Of a stretch of DNA of 35,537 nt, positions 1 through 7,331 are shown piece by piece. The DNA lies in the NCBI GenBank assembly GCA_902786515.1, contig CADADA010000033.1, positions 1 through 35,537 of the forward strand, read 5' to 3'. Source of the DNA: an uncultured Lachnospiraceae bacterium. GTDB taxonomy: Bacteria; Bacillota; Clostridia; Lachnospirales; Lachnospiraceae. Below the pieces are notes generated by a model. It was not told the origin of the DNA. It saw only the letters and a list, made by a program, of their open reading frames with translations, and did not search any database. Positions within the stretch are counted from its first letter, which is position 1; every line of letters starts with the position of its first letter. A program made the position numbers and the translations under genes.

Positions 1-94
1 CGATGGACACCCTTGCTGTTCGGCTATATCCTTCCCACTGTCGGGCGGATTAGGGACTTTCACCCTTTAGAAACGTGCGCCGTCGGGCGCACGT
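1..94. other. GC-rich edge of an unidentified element
   Basis: This stretch is clearly richer in G and C than its surroundings. On plus it stays open from the first base to a TAA at 94-96, reading for 31 codons with no start inside the window. It ends in a perfect hairpin: the 9-base arm ACGTGCGCC at 73-81, loop GTCG, and its complement at 86-94. I cannot name it. It could be the tail of a mobile element or of a repeated intergenic sequence, and the reading frame may be spurious. Confidence 0.3.
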
Positions 95-95
95 A

Positions 96-131
96 AAAAG
101 AAGGTCACGGTAAAAGCCATGACCTTCTTTT
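96..131 (-). terminator. Intrinsic terminator of the large surface-protein gene
   Basis: A perfect 12-base inverted repeat (AAAAGAAGGTCA at 96-107, complement at 120-131) has a 12-base loop. On minus it begins 12 bases after the stop at 143 and its 3' arm ends in TTCTTTT, as expected for a Rho-independent terminator. The A/T flanks are symmetrical, so it could also stop transcription arriving on plus from the left edge. Confidence 0.85.
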
Positions 132-142
132 GTTTTACTTGT

Positions 143-3100
143 TTATTTTATCTTTTTACTCTTAATTGCAGAGTAAGCACCGTATATCTTTACACCATTT
201 ACAGTTCTATATGCTCTTACCTTGAAGTATGCGGTCTTTTTAATTTTAAGACCTGTTACACTTGCCTGTACATTGCTAACTGTTGATGCGAGTTTATACT
301 TTCCTTTTTTAGATGCAGATGTATATACTTCATAACCTTCCGCACCTGTTACAGCCTTCCATGTAAGCATTGCTGTTCCGTTAACTGATGTAATGCTCTT
401 AATAGCTGTCTTACCAGGCTTTGTACCTGCTGACACAGTTACTGCTGAAGTACTCTGGTAAGTCTTGCTTCCAACCTTCACATATGCATAAATCTGATAT
501 GAATTTGTTGTACCTGCTTTTAATTTCTTAGCTGTATAAGTATTCTTTGTAGAAGTACCTATCTTCTTATAAGTATTCTTTGAAGCGTTATATGCATATA
601 TTACATATCCTGTTGCACCATATGATTTCGTCCATTTTAATGTCACTGAACTTGCAGTACTCTTAGACATTGATGGATTTGTAGGTGCTACAGGTAATAT
701 AATAAACGTTTTGCTTGCTGTTCCCGTATAATTACCAGTACCAGTCAATTTGATAGTAGCTTTTCCCGGCTTCTTGTTATTCTTATATGTCACTGTGTAA
801 TCTGTATTTATGGCAAGATTTCTTGTTCCAATAGTTGCAGTAAATCCAGGAGTGAGAGCCTGACCCGTGTATATCTGGTTAGCTATATCTGTAAATTTAA
901 TTCCACTGAGAGTAGCTGTTCCAATCTTAAACTCCGTACTCTTTGTTCCTGTATAATTTCCACGGCCTGTTACTGTAACAGTAGCAGTGCCTGCCTGTAT
1001 GTTATTAGCATAAGCGACTGTGTAATCTGTATCTTTTACAAGTTTAGTTGAACCGTCCTTAACTACTACATCAGGCATAATTGCTTCTCCGGTATATGTC
1101 TTGTCAGTTATGCTCTGAATCTTAATATCATCAGATGTGAAATTCTTTGCTGTAATTGCAAAGATAACTGTTTTCTCACCCGTATAATTACCCTTACCGG
1201 TAAATATAGCCTTAGCATTTCCAACATTCTGATTGTCTTCAAACTTGAGTGTATAATCTGTACCTTCAACCAAGTCAACAGCCGCACCTGTAGCATTGCT
1301 TGTTAATTTAATGTCCTGAGTCTGGGCAGAACCATTATATACTAATGGTGTAATTGCTGAATTCTGAACAGTATTAATATCTTTTGCAACAATATTAAAG
1401 TTGACTGTTTTTGTTCCTGCATAGTTACCCATACCTGTAATTGTAATTGTTGCAGTACCTACATTAACATTATTTGAATACTCAAACTTGTAATCATAAT
1501 TCTGTCTTAACTGAGCATCACCAAACATTACAGTACATATAGGTGTAAGCGCTGCTCCTGTGTATGTCATGTCTGCTATTTCAGATGTTGTAATCTTGGT
1601 AATATCTTTCGATTTTACAATTACTTTAACTGTAGCAGTAAGTCCGCTTACTGTCGTAGCAGTAATATTTACTTCTCCTGCTTCAACACCTGTAACATTA
1701 ATGTATTTTGCACTGGCTGTTGATGATGATGTATTCTCTGCTATATTTACTATTCCTTCTTTATCAACTGTCCATCTTACAACGTCTGTTGTATTAGAAG
1801 GTGCTAAAGTAGCAAATATACTAATAGGTGCATCACCTTTATCAATAGTAAACTCTGTATTATTTAATTTTAAATCTGTTGATGGTACAACAATTGTTAC
1901 CGGTATAGTTCTTGTCACACCTGAATCTGCGGTAACCGTAATATTAGTAGTTCCCGGTGCAATACCTTTTACTACTGCTGAGGTTCCATCTTCATTTGGT
2001 GTAACTCTTGCATAGTCTGAAGTTGTTGACCATGTAAAGTTCTTATCTGTAGTATCATCTCCGATTACCTTTAATGATACTGTTGATTCTGCATCAGCAG
2101 CAACATATACTCTTGATGTCTCTGCACCATATTGAACGAATTTGATGTCTGTTGCAGGGATAACTATATTAATAGTAAACACAGCATATATACCTGACGA
2201 AGCCTTTGCAGTAATATTAGCTTTACCAACTTTCTTGGCTGTCATAATTAATTTTTCGCCATTCTTTGTTGTATCCTTGCTCAAAGATACACAATCACCG
2301 TCAACAGTCCATTTAATCTCATCTGTGCTGTCTCCCGGAGTAAGTGTAGCACTTAACTCTGTTGTATTCGCCAAAGAAAGAATTCCATTACCTGCTGTTG
2401 TGACATTTATCTTAATGTCAGTTGCAGGAACATATATATTTACATAAAATGTATAATGTTTTTCTACCTTTTCTCCTGTTTCACCATTAATTCCCATTGC
2501 AACATAATCAACTTTTACTTTACCAACTGCTTTTCCTGTTATGTTAATACTCTTTTCAGATACCTCACAAGTAAAGTCCTTTGCTTCTACACCATCATTA
2601 ACCACCCATGATGCCAAATCATTCGGAGTTGCACCTGAATTATTTTTCATATCAATATTAAGTGTAAACTTTTTACCTTTTTCAACATTATATACGATAT
2701 TTCCATTTTCATCAGTTGTCTGTTCTCCATTTATAGCATCTACAGCAAAAGTATCCGTGTTAACCGGTTTTGCTACAATTGCATTAATTGTAGCATTTAT
2801 CCTTGATACAGAAGATGTACCGGTAAGCATTACACTTCCAACTTTCTTACCTGTAATTTTAACGAATCTATTACCAAGATCATCAACATAATCCTCTGCT
2901 ACAGCAATTGACTCATCAGCAGACTTCCATACAATATCTTCGTTTGCATCAGTCGGTACGACTAAATAACCAAAAGCTCTTGTCTGCCCTGCCGGAACTG
3001 TAGCTGATGACGGAGCACTTATATTTTCAACTTTAGAATATACGTTAACAGTAAGTGATGCTTCTTTTCCACTTTCAGAAATTATCGTAACTGTTGTAGT

Positions 3101-4900
3101 TCCTGTTTTAGATTGAGGTACTAATTTACCTTTACCGGTTTCAGAATCAAATTCTTCCATTTTTACAATTGATTCATCAGCAATAGCATAACTAACCGGC
3201 TCATTTGCTGCCTGTTCACCTTCAGGAGGAGTATAAAGAACACCATCCTTAGCATCGCCTAAAGATATTTCATATCTCTCTTTATTAGCAGTTGAACTAC
3301 TCGTAGCAATATTAATGCTGTTAACAATCTTAGTCTTATCATTCTGATCCAGGAACACAATCTGATTATATGGAACCTTTTTCACAGAATACACTACGAA
3401 AGACTTTCTTAAATCTCTCGGACCACCATTAGCTTTATTGACTGTACATGTTATCAATGTACTACCTGTAGTATTAAGCTTTAAAATATTACCTTCTGTA
3501 ATCTGGGCAACCGCCTCATCTGCACTCGACCATGTAACTGTATCTGTAGATTCATTTGGATCAAGTGTACATGAAAGTAATGTGCTTGACTGGTTTAATT
3601 TTACAATTCCACCACCATTATCAACACTTGTAGCTCCAACTTTCATTGAAAAATCTTTTGCGGGAACTGAAATATTAATCTTGTAATCATTCTTTAAAAC
3701 AGAATTTGAACTTGTTAAAGAAAATGGTTCTCCACTAACTTTTGCATTGGCATATAACAATTCACCTTGAATTTCATTTCCATCGCCATCAACCATTCCT
3801 GTAAGTGTAACTTCACTATTATTTTCCTCTGTTCCAACGATTGTAGCATTAAACTTATGTGACGTTAAATACTCTACATTTTTAAAGGATTGAGAAAGCA
3901 AAATATAATCATCGCAGTTTTCATCAATGATACATCCAACTGCTGTACAATATCCTTTATCAATATATATCGTGTTGTCTTTGAAATATGGATAATTTTC
4001 ATCTAATACAACTTCATCAACGATCATTCTTCCACTTTCATCTACACATATGTATTCTTTCTTCTTCTCTTCATCATAATATGTTCTAGGTTTATAATTT
4101 ATAACTACAGCCTTAATATTCTTTGTAGCCTTATGTATAGTAAACTCAGCTTCTGCTTTATCAACAAGGCTTCTTGAATTTACGTTAATACTGGCTTTAG
4201 TATTTACAAAATCTTTACCTGTAAAATAGTCAGTCTTACAAACATATACATTAACGGTAGATACATATACGCCTTCCGTACCTGCCACCTTCGTGATGGT
4301 TCCGGCTGTCTCCTCTACCTTATTTCCGTTATTGTCCTGAAGCCATAAAACATCTGAATTTGTTGAACTCCAAATAATATCTTCACATGCAGACTTCGCA
4401 TCTTTCGCGTTAATTGTCACACATAACTGGAAAGGTTCACAATCTGACCAGAAATCCTGCTTTGCAATCACAGTATTACCCTGTGAGTACATCTTAAGTT
4501 CTTTAACGTTAAGGTAACCGATATGCTCGCTTCCGCCATAAGTCTTCATGTATGTTTCAGCATTACTGCCGGAATTACACCATACCTTAAAACCTTCACG
4601 TGTAATTAAAGATGAGTCAAATGCACCCTCTTCAATATTAATCTCATCATTTAAGATTACCACTTCTTTTAAAGCAGTAAATGTTGTACTTGTAAATACG
4701 CCGGATGCAATTCCTGTCACGTCCTTGCCTATTACAAGTCTAGTCTTTGTCGTATCACCGGTATAGCCGGTTATCTTAGACCCGTCCATGCTGAATTCAT
4801 CAGCAGCAAGTGAGGCTTTAACGTCAATACTGTCTAACGGTACTGAAACAAATACCATAAGAACAGCCATAATTAAAGCCATTAACCTTTTTTTGTTCAT
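143..4900 (-). CDS. Large secreted protein with BIG2-type Ig domains, four ~75-residue repeats and two fibronectin III domains
   Basis: This 1585-residue protein has an N-terminal signal peptide: a Lys/Arg cluster (MNKKR), a hydrophobic core to about residue 21, and a likely cleavage site near VKAS. Residues ~35-130 resemble a short BspA-like leucine-rich segment. Residues ~400-1095 hold successive bacterial Ig-like (BIG2) domains, seen as recurring AxxIxV...W.S.D....V elements. Residues ~1100-1401 are four related repeats of 71-79 residues with the core YTG...P and NYTGT. Residues ~1402-1585 are two fibronectin type III domains (LKWTKSYGATGYVIY; LTWKAVTGAEGYEVY). I see no LPXTG motif, C-terminal membrane helix or choline/SLH repeat; the end is simply lysine-rich. 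It probably acts outside the cell in adhesion or as a structural wall-associated protein, but no ligand can be inferred. AAGGAGG at 4908-4914 fixes the start. Confidence 0.85.
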   Translation of the reverse strand: MNKKRLMALIMAVLMVFVSVPLDSIDVKASLAADEFSMDGSKITGYTGDTTKTRLVIGKDVTGIASGVFTSTTFTALKEVVILNDEINIEEGAFDSSLITREGFKVWCNSGSNAETYMKTYGGSEHIGYLNVKELKMYSQGNTVIAKQDFWSDCEPFQLCVTINAKDAKSACEDIIWSSTNSDVLWLQDNNGNKVEETAGTITKVAGTEGVYVSTVNVYVCKTDYFTGKDFVNTKASINVNSRSLVDKAEAEFTIHKATKNIKAVVINYKPRTYYDEEKKKEYICVDESGRMIVDEVVLDENYPYFKDNTIYIDKGYCTAVGCIIDENCDDYILLSQSFKNVEYLTSHKFNATIVGTEENNSEVTLTGMVDGDGNEIQGELLYANAKVSGEPFSLTSSNSVLKNDYKINISVPAKDFSMKVGATSVDNGGGIVKLNQSSTLLSCTLDPNESTDTVTWSSADEAVAQITEGNILKLNTTGSTLITCTVNKANGGPRDLRKSFVVYSVKKVPYNQIVFLDQNDKTKIVNSINIATSSSTANKERYEISLGDAKDGVLYTPPEGEQAANEPVSYAIADESIVKMEEFDSETGKGKLVPQSKTGTTTVTIISESGKEASLTVNVYSKVENISAPSSATVPAGQTRAFGYLVVPTDANEDIVWKSADESIAVAEDYVDDLGNRFVKITGKKVGSVMLTGTSSVSRINATINAIVAKPVNTDTFAVDAINGEQTTDENGNIVYNVEKGKKFTLNIDMKNNSGATPNDLASWVVNDGVEAKDFTCEVSEKSINITGKAVGKVKVDYVAMGINGETGEKVEKHYTFYVNIYVPATDIKINVTTAGNGILSLANTTELSATLTPGDSTDEIKWTVDGDCVSLSKDTTKNGEKLIMTAKKVGKANITAKASSGIYAVFTINIVIPATDIKFVQYGAETSRVYVAADAESTVSLKVIGDDTTDKNFTWSTTSDYARVTPNEDGTSAVVKGIAPGTTNITVTADSGVTRTIPVTIVVPSTDLKLNNTEFTIDKGDAPISIFATLAPSNTTDVVRWTVDKEGIVNIAENTSSSTASAKYINVTGVEAGEVNITATTVSGLTATVKVIVKSKDITKITTSEIADMTYTGAALTPICTVMFGDAQLRQNYDYKFEYSNNVNVGTATITITGMGNYAGTKTVNFNIVAKDINTVQNSAITPLVYNGSAQTQDIKLTSNATGAAVDLVEGTDYTLKFEDNQNVGNAKAIFTGKGNYTGEKTVIFAITAKNFTSDDIKIQSITDKTYTGEAIMPDVVVKDGSTKLVKDTDYTVAYANNIQAGTATVTVTGRGNYTGTKSTEFKIGTATLSGIKFTDIANQIYTGQALTPGFTATIGTRNLAINTDYTVTYKNNKKPGKATIKLTGTGNYTGTASKTFIILPVAPTNPSMSKSTASSVTLKWTKSYGATGYVIYAYNASKNTYKKIGTSTKNTYTAKKLKAGTTNSYQIYAYVKVGSKTYQSTSAVTVSAGTKPGKTAIKSITSVNGTAMLTWKAVTGAEGYEVYTSASKKGKYKLASTVSNVQASVTGLKIKKTAYFKVRAYRTVNGVKIYGAYSAIKSKKIK
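697..1605 (-). repeat. Four tandem diverged protein-domain repeats
   Basis: Residues ~1100-1401 of the large surface protein consist of four consecutive copies of a domain of about 75 residues. Each has the pattern Y-x-G near its start, D-Y in the middle, a G-x-A or G-T-A strand, and a closing G-x-G-N-Y-x-G. The copies differ by many substitutions, so this is an old domain duplication and not a recent DNA-level array. Confidence 0.8.
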
Positions 4901-4907
4901 TAAAATT

Positions 4908-4914
4908 CCTCCTT
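4908..4914 (-). promoter_or_regulatory. Ribosome binding site of the large surface protein
   Basis: AAGGAGG on minus, 7 bases before the ATG at 4900, is a perfect anti-Shine-Dalgarno match and supports the start chosen. Confidence 0.85.
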
Positions 4915-4955
4915 AATTATTATCATGTAAAATTACACATAACTATACAGATTTA

Positions 4956-4984
4956 ATTATACACAAATTTGTTTTTTTTAACAA
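4956..4984 (-). promoter_or_regulatory. Sigma-A promoter of the large surface protein gene
   Basis: On minus, TTGTTA (4979-4984) and TATAAT (4956-4961) are separated by exactly 17 bases. This lies between yqeG and the surface-protein gene, so the latter can be transcribed independently of the nrdR-yqeG unit. Confidence 0.75.
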
Positions 4985-5006
4985 GTATTTATTTATTTTT
5001 CACAAA

Positions 5007-5528
5007 TTAATGGGCATTTTTACGTGACCCGGCCTGTTTTAGAAATGAATTAATGATTGGTTTTTCCAAATATCTCTTTAAAACAATCTGGATTTCTTCC
5101 TTCGGATTTATCGGTTTTAGAAGAACTGAATAAATTCCTGCTCTCTTTGCACCATAGACATCAGTAAAAATCTGGTCTCCGATAAACATTGTATTATCAG
5201 TCTCTGTTCCCATCTTTTTAACCGCTTCAATGTAATTCTTTTTCATCGGCTTATGAGCATTATATACATAGTCTGATTTTACGGCATCTGCAAACGGTTT
5301 TACTCTCGGTTCCTTATTATTCGATATCAGACAGGTATGAAATCCCAGAATCCTTAGCTTTTCAAATAACTTAACCGCTTTATCCGTGGAAGGGGCCCCA
5401 TGAGGTACCAGAGTATTGTCTATATCAAACAATATCCCCCTGTACCCCATTTTATAGTATTCTTCAAAATTCAATGTATACACTGATTCTCTATATTCAT
5501 CCGGATATAAATTTGAAAATATCGACAT
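5007..5528 (-). CDS. yqeG: YqeG-family HAD phosphatase
   Basis: This 173-residue protein belongs to the YqeG family of class IIIA HAD phosphatases, related to yeast Gep4 phosphatidylglycerophosphatase. HAD motif I is FDIDNTL (nucleophile D35, acid/base D37), motif II is LISNN (69-71), the motif III lysine is K93 in AHKPMKK, and motif IV is IGDQIFTD (D118, D123). The family is soluble; removal of the phosphate from phosphatidylglycerophosphate is the likely reaction by homology, not proven here. The gene starts 20 bases after the nrdR stop and has AGGAGA at 5535-5540, so the two are probably cotranscribed. Length matches the family. Confidence 0.85.
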   Translation of the reverse strand: MSIFSNLYPDEYRESVYTLNFEEYYKMGYRGILFDIDNTLVPHGAPSTDKAVKLFEKLRILGFHTCLISNNKEPRVKPFADAVKSDYVYNAHKPMKKNYIEAVKKMGTETDNTMFIGDQIFTDVYGAKRAGIYSVLLKPINPKEEIQIVLKRYLEKPIINSFLKQAGSRKNAH

Positions 5529-5548
5529 TTGTATTCTCCTGTAACGTA

Positions 5549-5998
5549 TTATTCTAATAGTTTTTTTAATTCCTGCATAAATGTATTCACATCTTTAAAT
5601 TCTCTATACACAGATGCAAATCTTACATACGCAACAGCCTCAAACGTTTTTAACTTATCCATTACAATTTCACCGATTGTAGAACTCTTGATTTCTTTTT
5701 CTTCAATGTTAAAAATTTCGTTCTCTATCTCATCTATCAGTTTATTAATGGAATCCACAGAAACCGGTCTCTTATGACATGAACGGAATATTCCTGCTTC
5801 AATCTTAGCTCTGTCATAAGGCTCACGAGTATCATCCTTTTTTATTACAACCAGTGGAATTGCCTCAACTTTTTCATATGTTGTAAATCTTTTTTTGCAT
5901 TTTACACATTGACGTCGTCTTCTTATTGAGCAATTATCTTCAGCCGGTCTCGAATCGATTACTTTTGTATCTTCCTGACCACAAAATGGACACTTCAT
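5549..5998 (-). CDS. nrdR: Transcriptional repressor NrdR
   Basis: This 149-residue protein is NrdR, the (d)ATP-sensing repressor of ribonucleotide reductase genes. An N-terminal zinc ribbon has C3, C6, C31 and C34 (CPFCG...CVKC), followed by the basic SIRRRRQC segment, and an ATP-cone occupies about residues 49-140 (VVIKKDDTREPYDRAKIEAG). Length is typical. No ribonucleotide reductase gene is in the window, so its targets lie elsewhere. It has its own promoter at 6034-6062 and the site GGAGG 8 bases before the ATG. Placement next to ylmC and sigG is a familiar arrangement in Clostridia. Confidence 0.95.
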   Translation of the reverse strand: MKCPFCGQEDTKVIDSRPAEDNCSIRRRRQCVKCKKRFTTYEKVEAIPLVVIKKDDTREPYDRAKIEAGIFRSCHKRPVSVDSINKLIDEIENEIFNIEEKEIKSSTIGEIVMDKLKTFEAVAYVRFASVYREFKDVNTFMQELKKLLE

Positions 5999-6033
5999 TA
6001 CACAACCCTCCGTATCTATAATTTTATAGAGAA

Positions 6034-6062
6034 ATTATAGTTTGAAATTCTATTTTGGTCAA
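6034..6062 (-). promoter_or_regulatory. Sigma-A promoter of nrdR-yqeG
   Basis: On minus, TTGACC (6057-6062) and TATAAT (6034-6039) are 17 bases apart. The -35 box sits immediately after the ylmC stop codon, so nrdR can be expressed in vegetative cells independently of the upstream sigG-ylmC pair. Confidence 0.8.
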
Positions 6063-6063
6063 G

Positions 6064-6324
6064 CTAATACTTACATTTTTTCAAGACTTCTTCGGCATCA
6101 ACTTTTACCAGAATGATATCATTTCCTATCTGGCAAATACATTTGTATGGAATGATATACTCTGAGTCTCTTCCAAACAAACCACATAGTTTTGGTATTC
6201 CCGGCACAATTATCGCTTCAATACAGCCTGTACATTCATCAAAAATAATATCTGTCACAAATCCAAGTCGTTTACAGTCGCACTCATTTATAACTTCTTT
6301 CTGTTTTAAATCATAGATTCGCAT
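6064..6324 (-). CDS. ylmC: YlmC/YmxH-family PRC-barrel sporulation protein
   Basis: This 86-residue protein has the PRC-barrel fold signature of the YlmC/YmxH family: an N-terminal MRIYDLKQKEVIN strand, the GFVTDIIFDECTGCIEAIIVPG core and a C-terminal IIPYKCICQIGNDIILVKV strand pair. Family members are small proteins found beside sporulation sigma factor genes in Firmicutes; their molecular role is not established. The gene starts 28 bases after sigG, with AAAAGG 8 bases before the ATG, so it is probably cotranscribed with sigG. It is cysteine-rich for its size (five Cys), which may be incidental. Confidence 0.85.
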   Translation of the reverse strand: MRIYDLKQKEVINECDCKRLGFVTDIIFDECTGCIEAIIVPGIPKLCGLFGRDSEYIIPYKCICQIGNDIILVKVDAEEVLKKCKY

Positions 6325-6352
6325 TAATTTAGCCTTTTTTACTAATATATGA

Positions 6353-7132
6353 TTATGATGACAAATACATTCTCATTGATTTTAATGCATTTTTTTCAAG
6401 CCGGCTTACCTGTGCCTGTGATATACCTATTTCATCTGCTACCTCCATCTGAGTTTTTCCATTATAAAATCTAAGTTCTATTATATTTTTTTCTCTGTCA
6501 GGTAATCTGTTCATAGCATCAAATAGTGCAAGATTCTGAATCCAGTTTTCCTCTTTGTTCTTCTTATCGCTAATCTGATCCATAACGTATAGCGTATCCC
6601 CTCCCTCAGAATATACCGGGTCATATAAAGACATTGGACTTTGTATTGCATCCAATGCGTACACTATCTCCTCTTTTGGAATACCTATTTCTGTAGCGAT
6701 TTCATTTACTGTAGGCTCCTTCTGATATTCCTTTACAAGCTTTTCTTTTGCGTAAATTGCTTTATATGCAACATCTCTGATTGACCTGCTGACACGTATG
6801 GAATTATTATCTCTCAAATATCTCCTAATCTCACCTATAATCATAGGAACAGCATAGGTAGAAAATTTCACGTTAAGACTTCTGTCAAAATTATCGATTG
6901 CCTTCATAAGTCCAATACAACCTATTTGAAATAAATCATCCACATTTTCGTTGCAATTTGAAAACCTCTGTATAATGCTGAGAACTAATCTTAAGTTGCC
7001 TTTAATAAATGTATCTCTTGCTGTTTTATCACCCTGTTCCATTCTGTCCCAAAGCAATTCTTTCTCCTCGTTTTTTAGTAATGGAAGTTTCGCTGTGTTT
7101 ACACCACATATTTCAACTTTATAAAGAGCCAT
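6353..7132 (-). CDS. sigG: Forespore RNA polymerase sigma factor SigG
   Basis: This 259-residue protein is the late forespore sigma factor. The N-terminus carries the SigG hallmark KVEICGVNTAKLPLLKNEE, the segment associated with anti-sigma control. Region 2 contains NLRLVLSIIQRF and the strongly conserved VKFSTYAVPMIIGEIRRYLR, region 3 follows, and region 4 has the helix-turn-helix TQMEVADEIGISQAQVSRLE. It would direct RNA polymerase to forespore genes after engulfment. In many Firmicutes sigE (and spoIIGA) lies just upstream; here the upstream gene is an unrelated lipoprotein. GGAGG lies a few bases before the ATG. The gene implies, but does not prove, that the organism sporulates. Confidence 0.95.
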   Translation of the reverse strand: MALYKVEICGVNTAKLPLLKNEEKELLWDRMEQGDKTARDTFIKGNLRLVLSIIQRFSNCNENVDDLFQIGCIGLMKAIDNFDRSLNVKFSTYAVPMIIGEIRRYLRDNNSIRVSRSIRDVAYKAIYAKEKLVKEYQKEPTVNEIATEIGIPKEEIVYALDAIQSPMSLYDPVYSEGGDTLYVMDQISDKKNKEENWIQNLALFDAMNRLPDREKNIIELRFYNGKTQMEVADEIGISQAQVSRLEKNALKSMRMYLSS

Positions 7133-7181
7133 TTATATATCCTCCATTTTCTTATCATGTTACAATAAAAATGATTCACTA

Positions 7182-7195
7182 AAAGGGTACCCTTT
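7182..7195. promoter_or_regulatory. 14-base perfect palindrome upstream of sigG
   Basis: AAAGGGTACCCTTT is a perfect palindrome 50-63 bases before the sigG ATG. On minus it directly follows a GTATA that resembles the -35 element of SigF/SigG promoters, with GTGAATCATT 15 bases further on as a poor -10 match. It may be an operator or part of a forespore promoter region; the function is not established. Confidence 0.35.
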
Positions 7196-7234
7196 ATACA
7201 TGAAAAAAATGGTTATAAATATGAAACAATAGAA

Positions 7235-7279
7235 CAACTGCCCATCACTTCACACCTGGTGCTCTGTAATGGGCAGTTG
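7235..7279 (-). terminator. Probable terminator after the trigger-factor-like lipoprotein gene
   Basis: An 11-base perfect inverted repeat (CAACTGCCCAT at 7235-7245, complement at 7269-7279) encloses a 23-base loop. On minus it lies about 50 bases past the lipoprotein stop and before the sigG leader, and is followed by TTCTATTGTTTC, an imperfect U-rich run. The long loop makes it an atypical terminator. Confidence 0.55.
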
Positions 7280-7331
7280 CCACAATTTGTTCCTGATGGA
7301 ACTTTATCTTTTGTATAATAATGCAGATGAA

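Noticed and set aside
1560..2447. Hydrophobic plus-strand open frames opposite the surface protein
   Set aside because: They are reverse complements of Thr/Val-rich Ig-domain coding sequence, with no ribosome binding sites or promoters.
7133..7331. Possible small RNA in the gap between the lipoprotein gene and sigG
   Set aside because: Only a terminator-like hairpin and a palindrome are visible; no promoter for an independent transcript could be supported.
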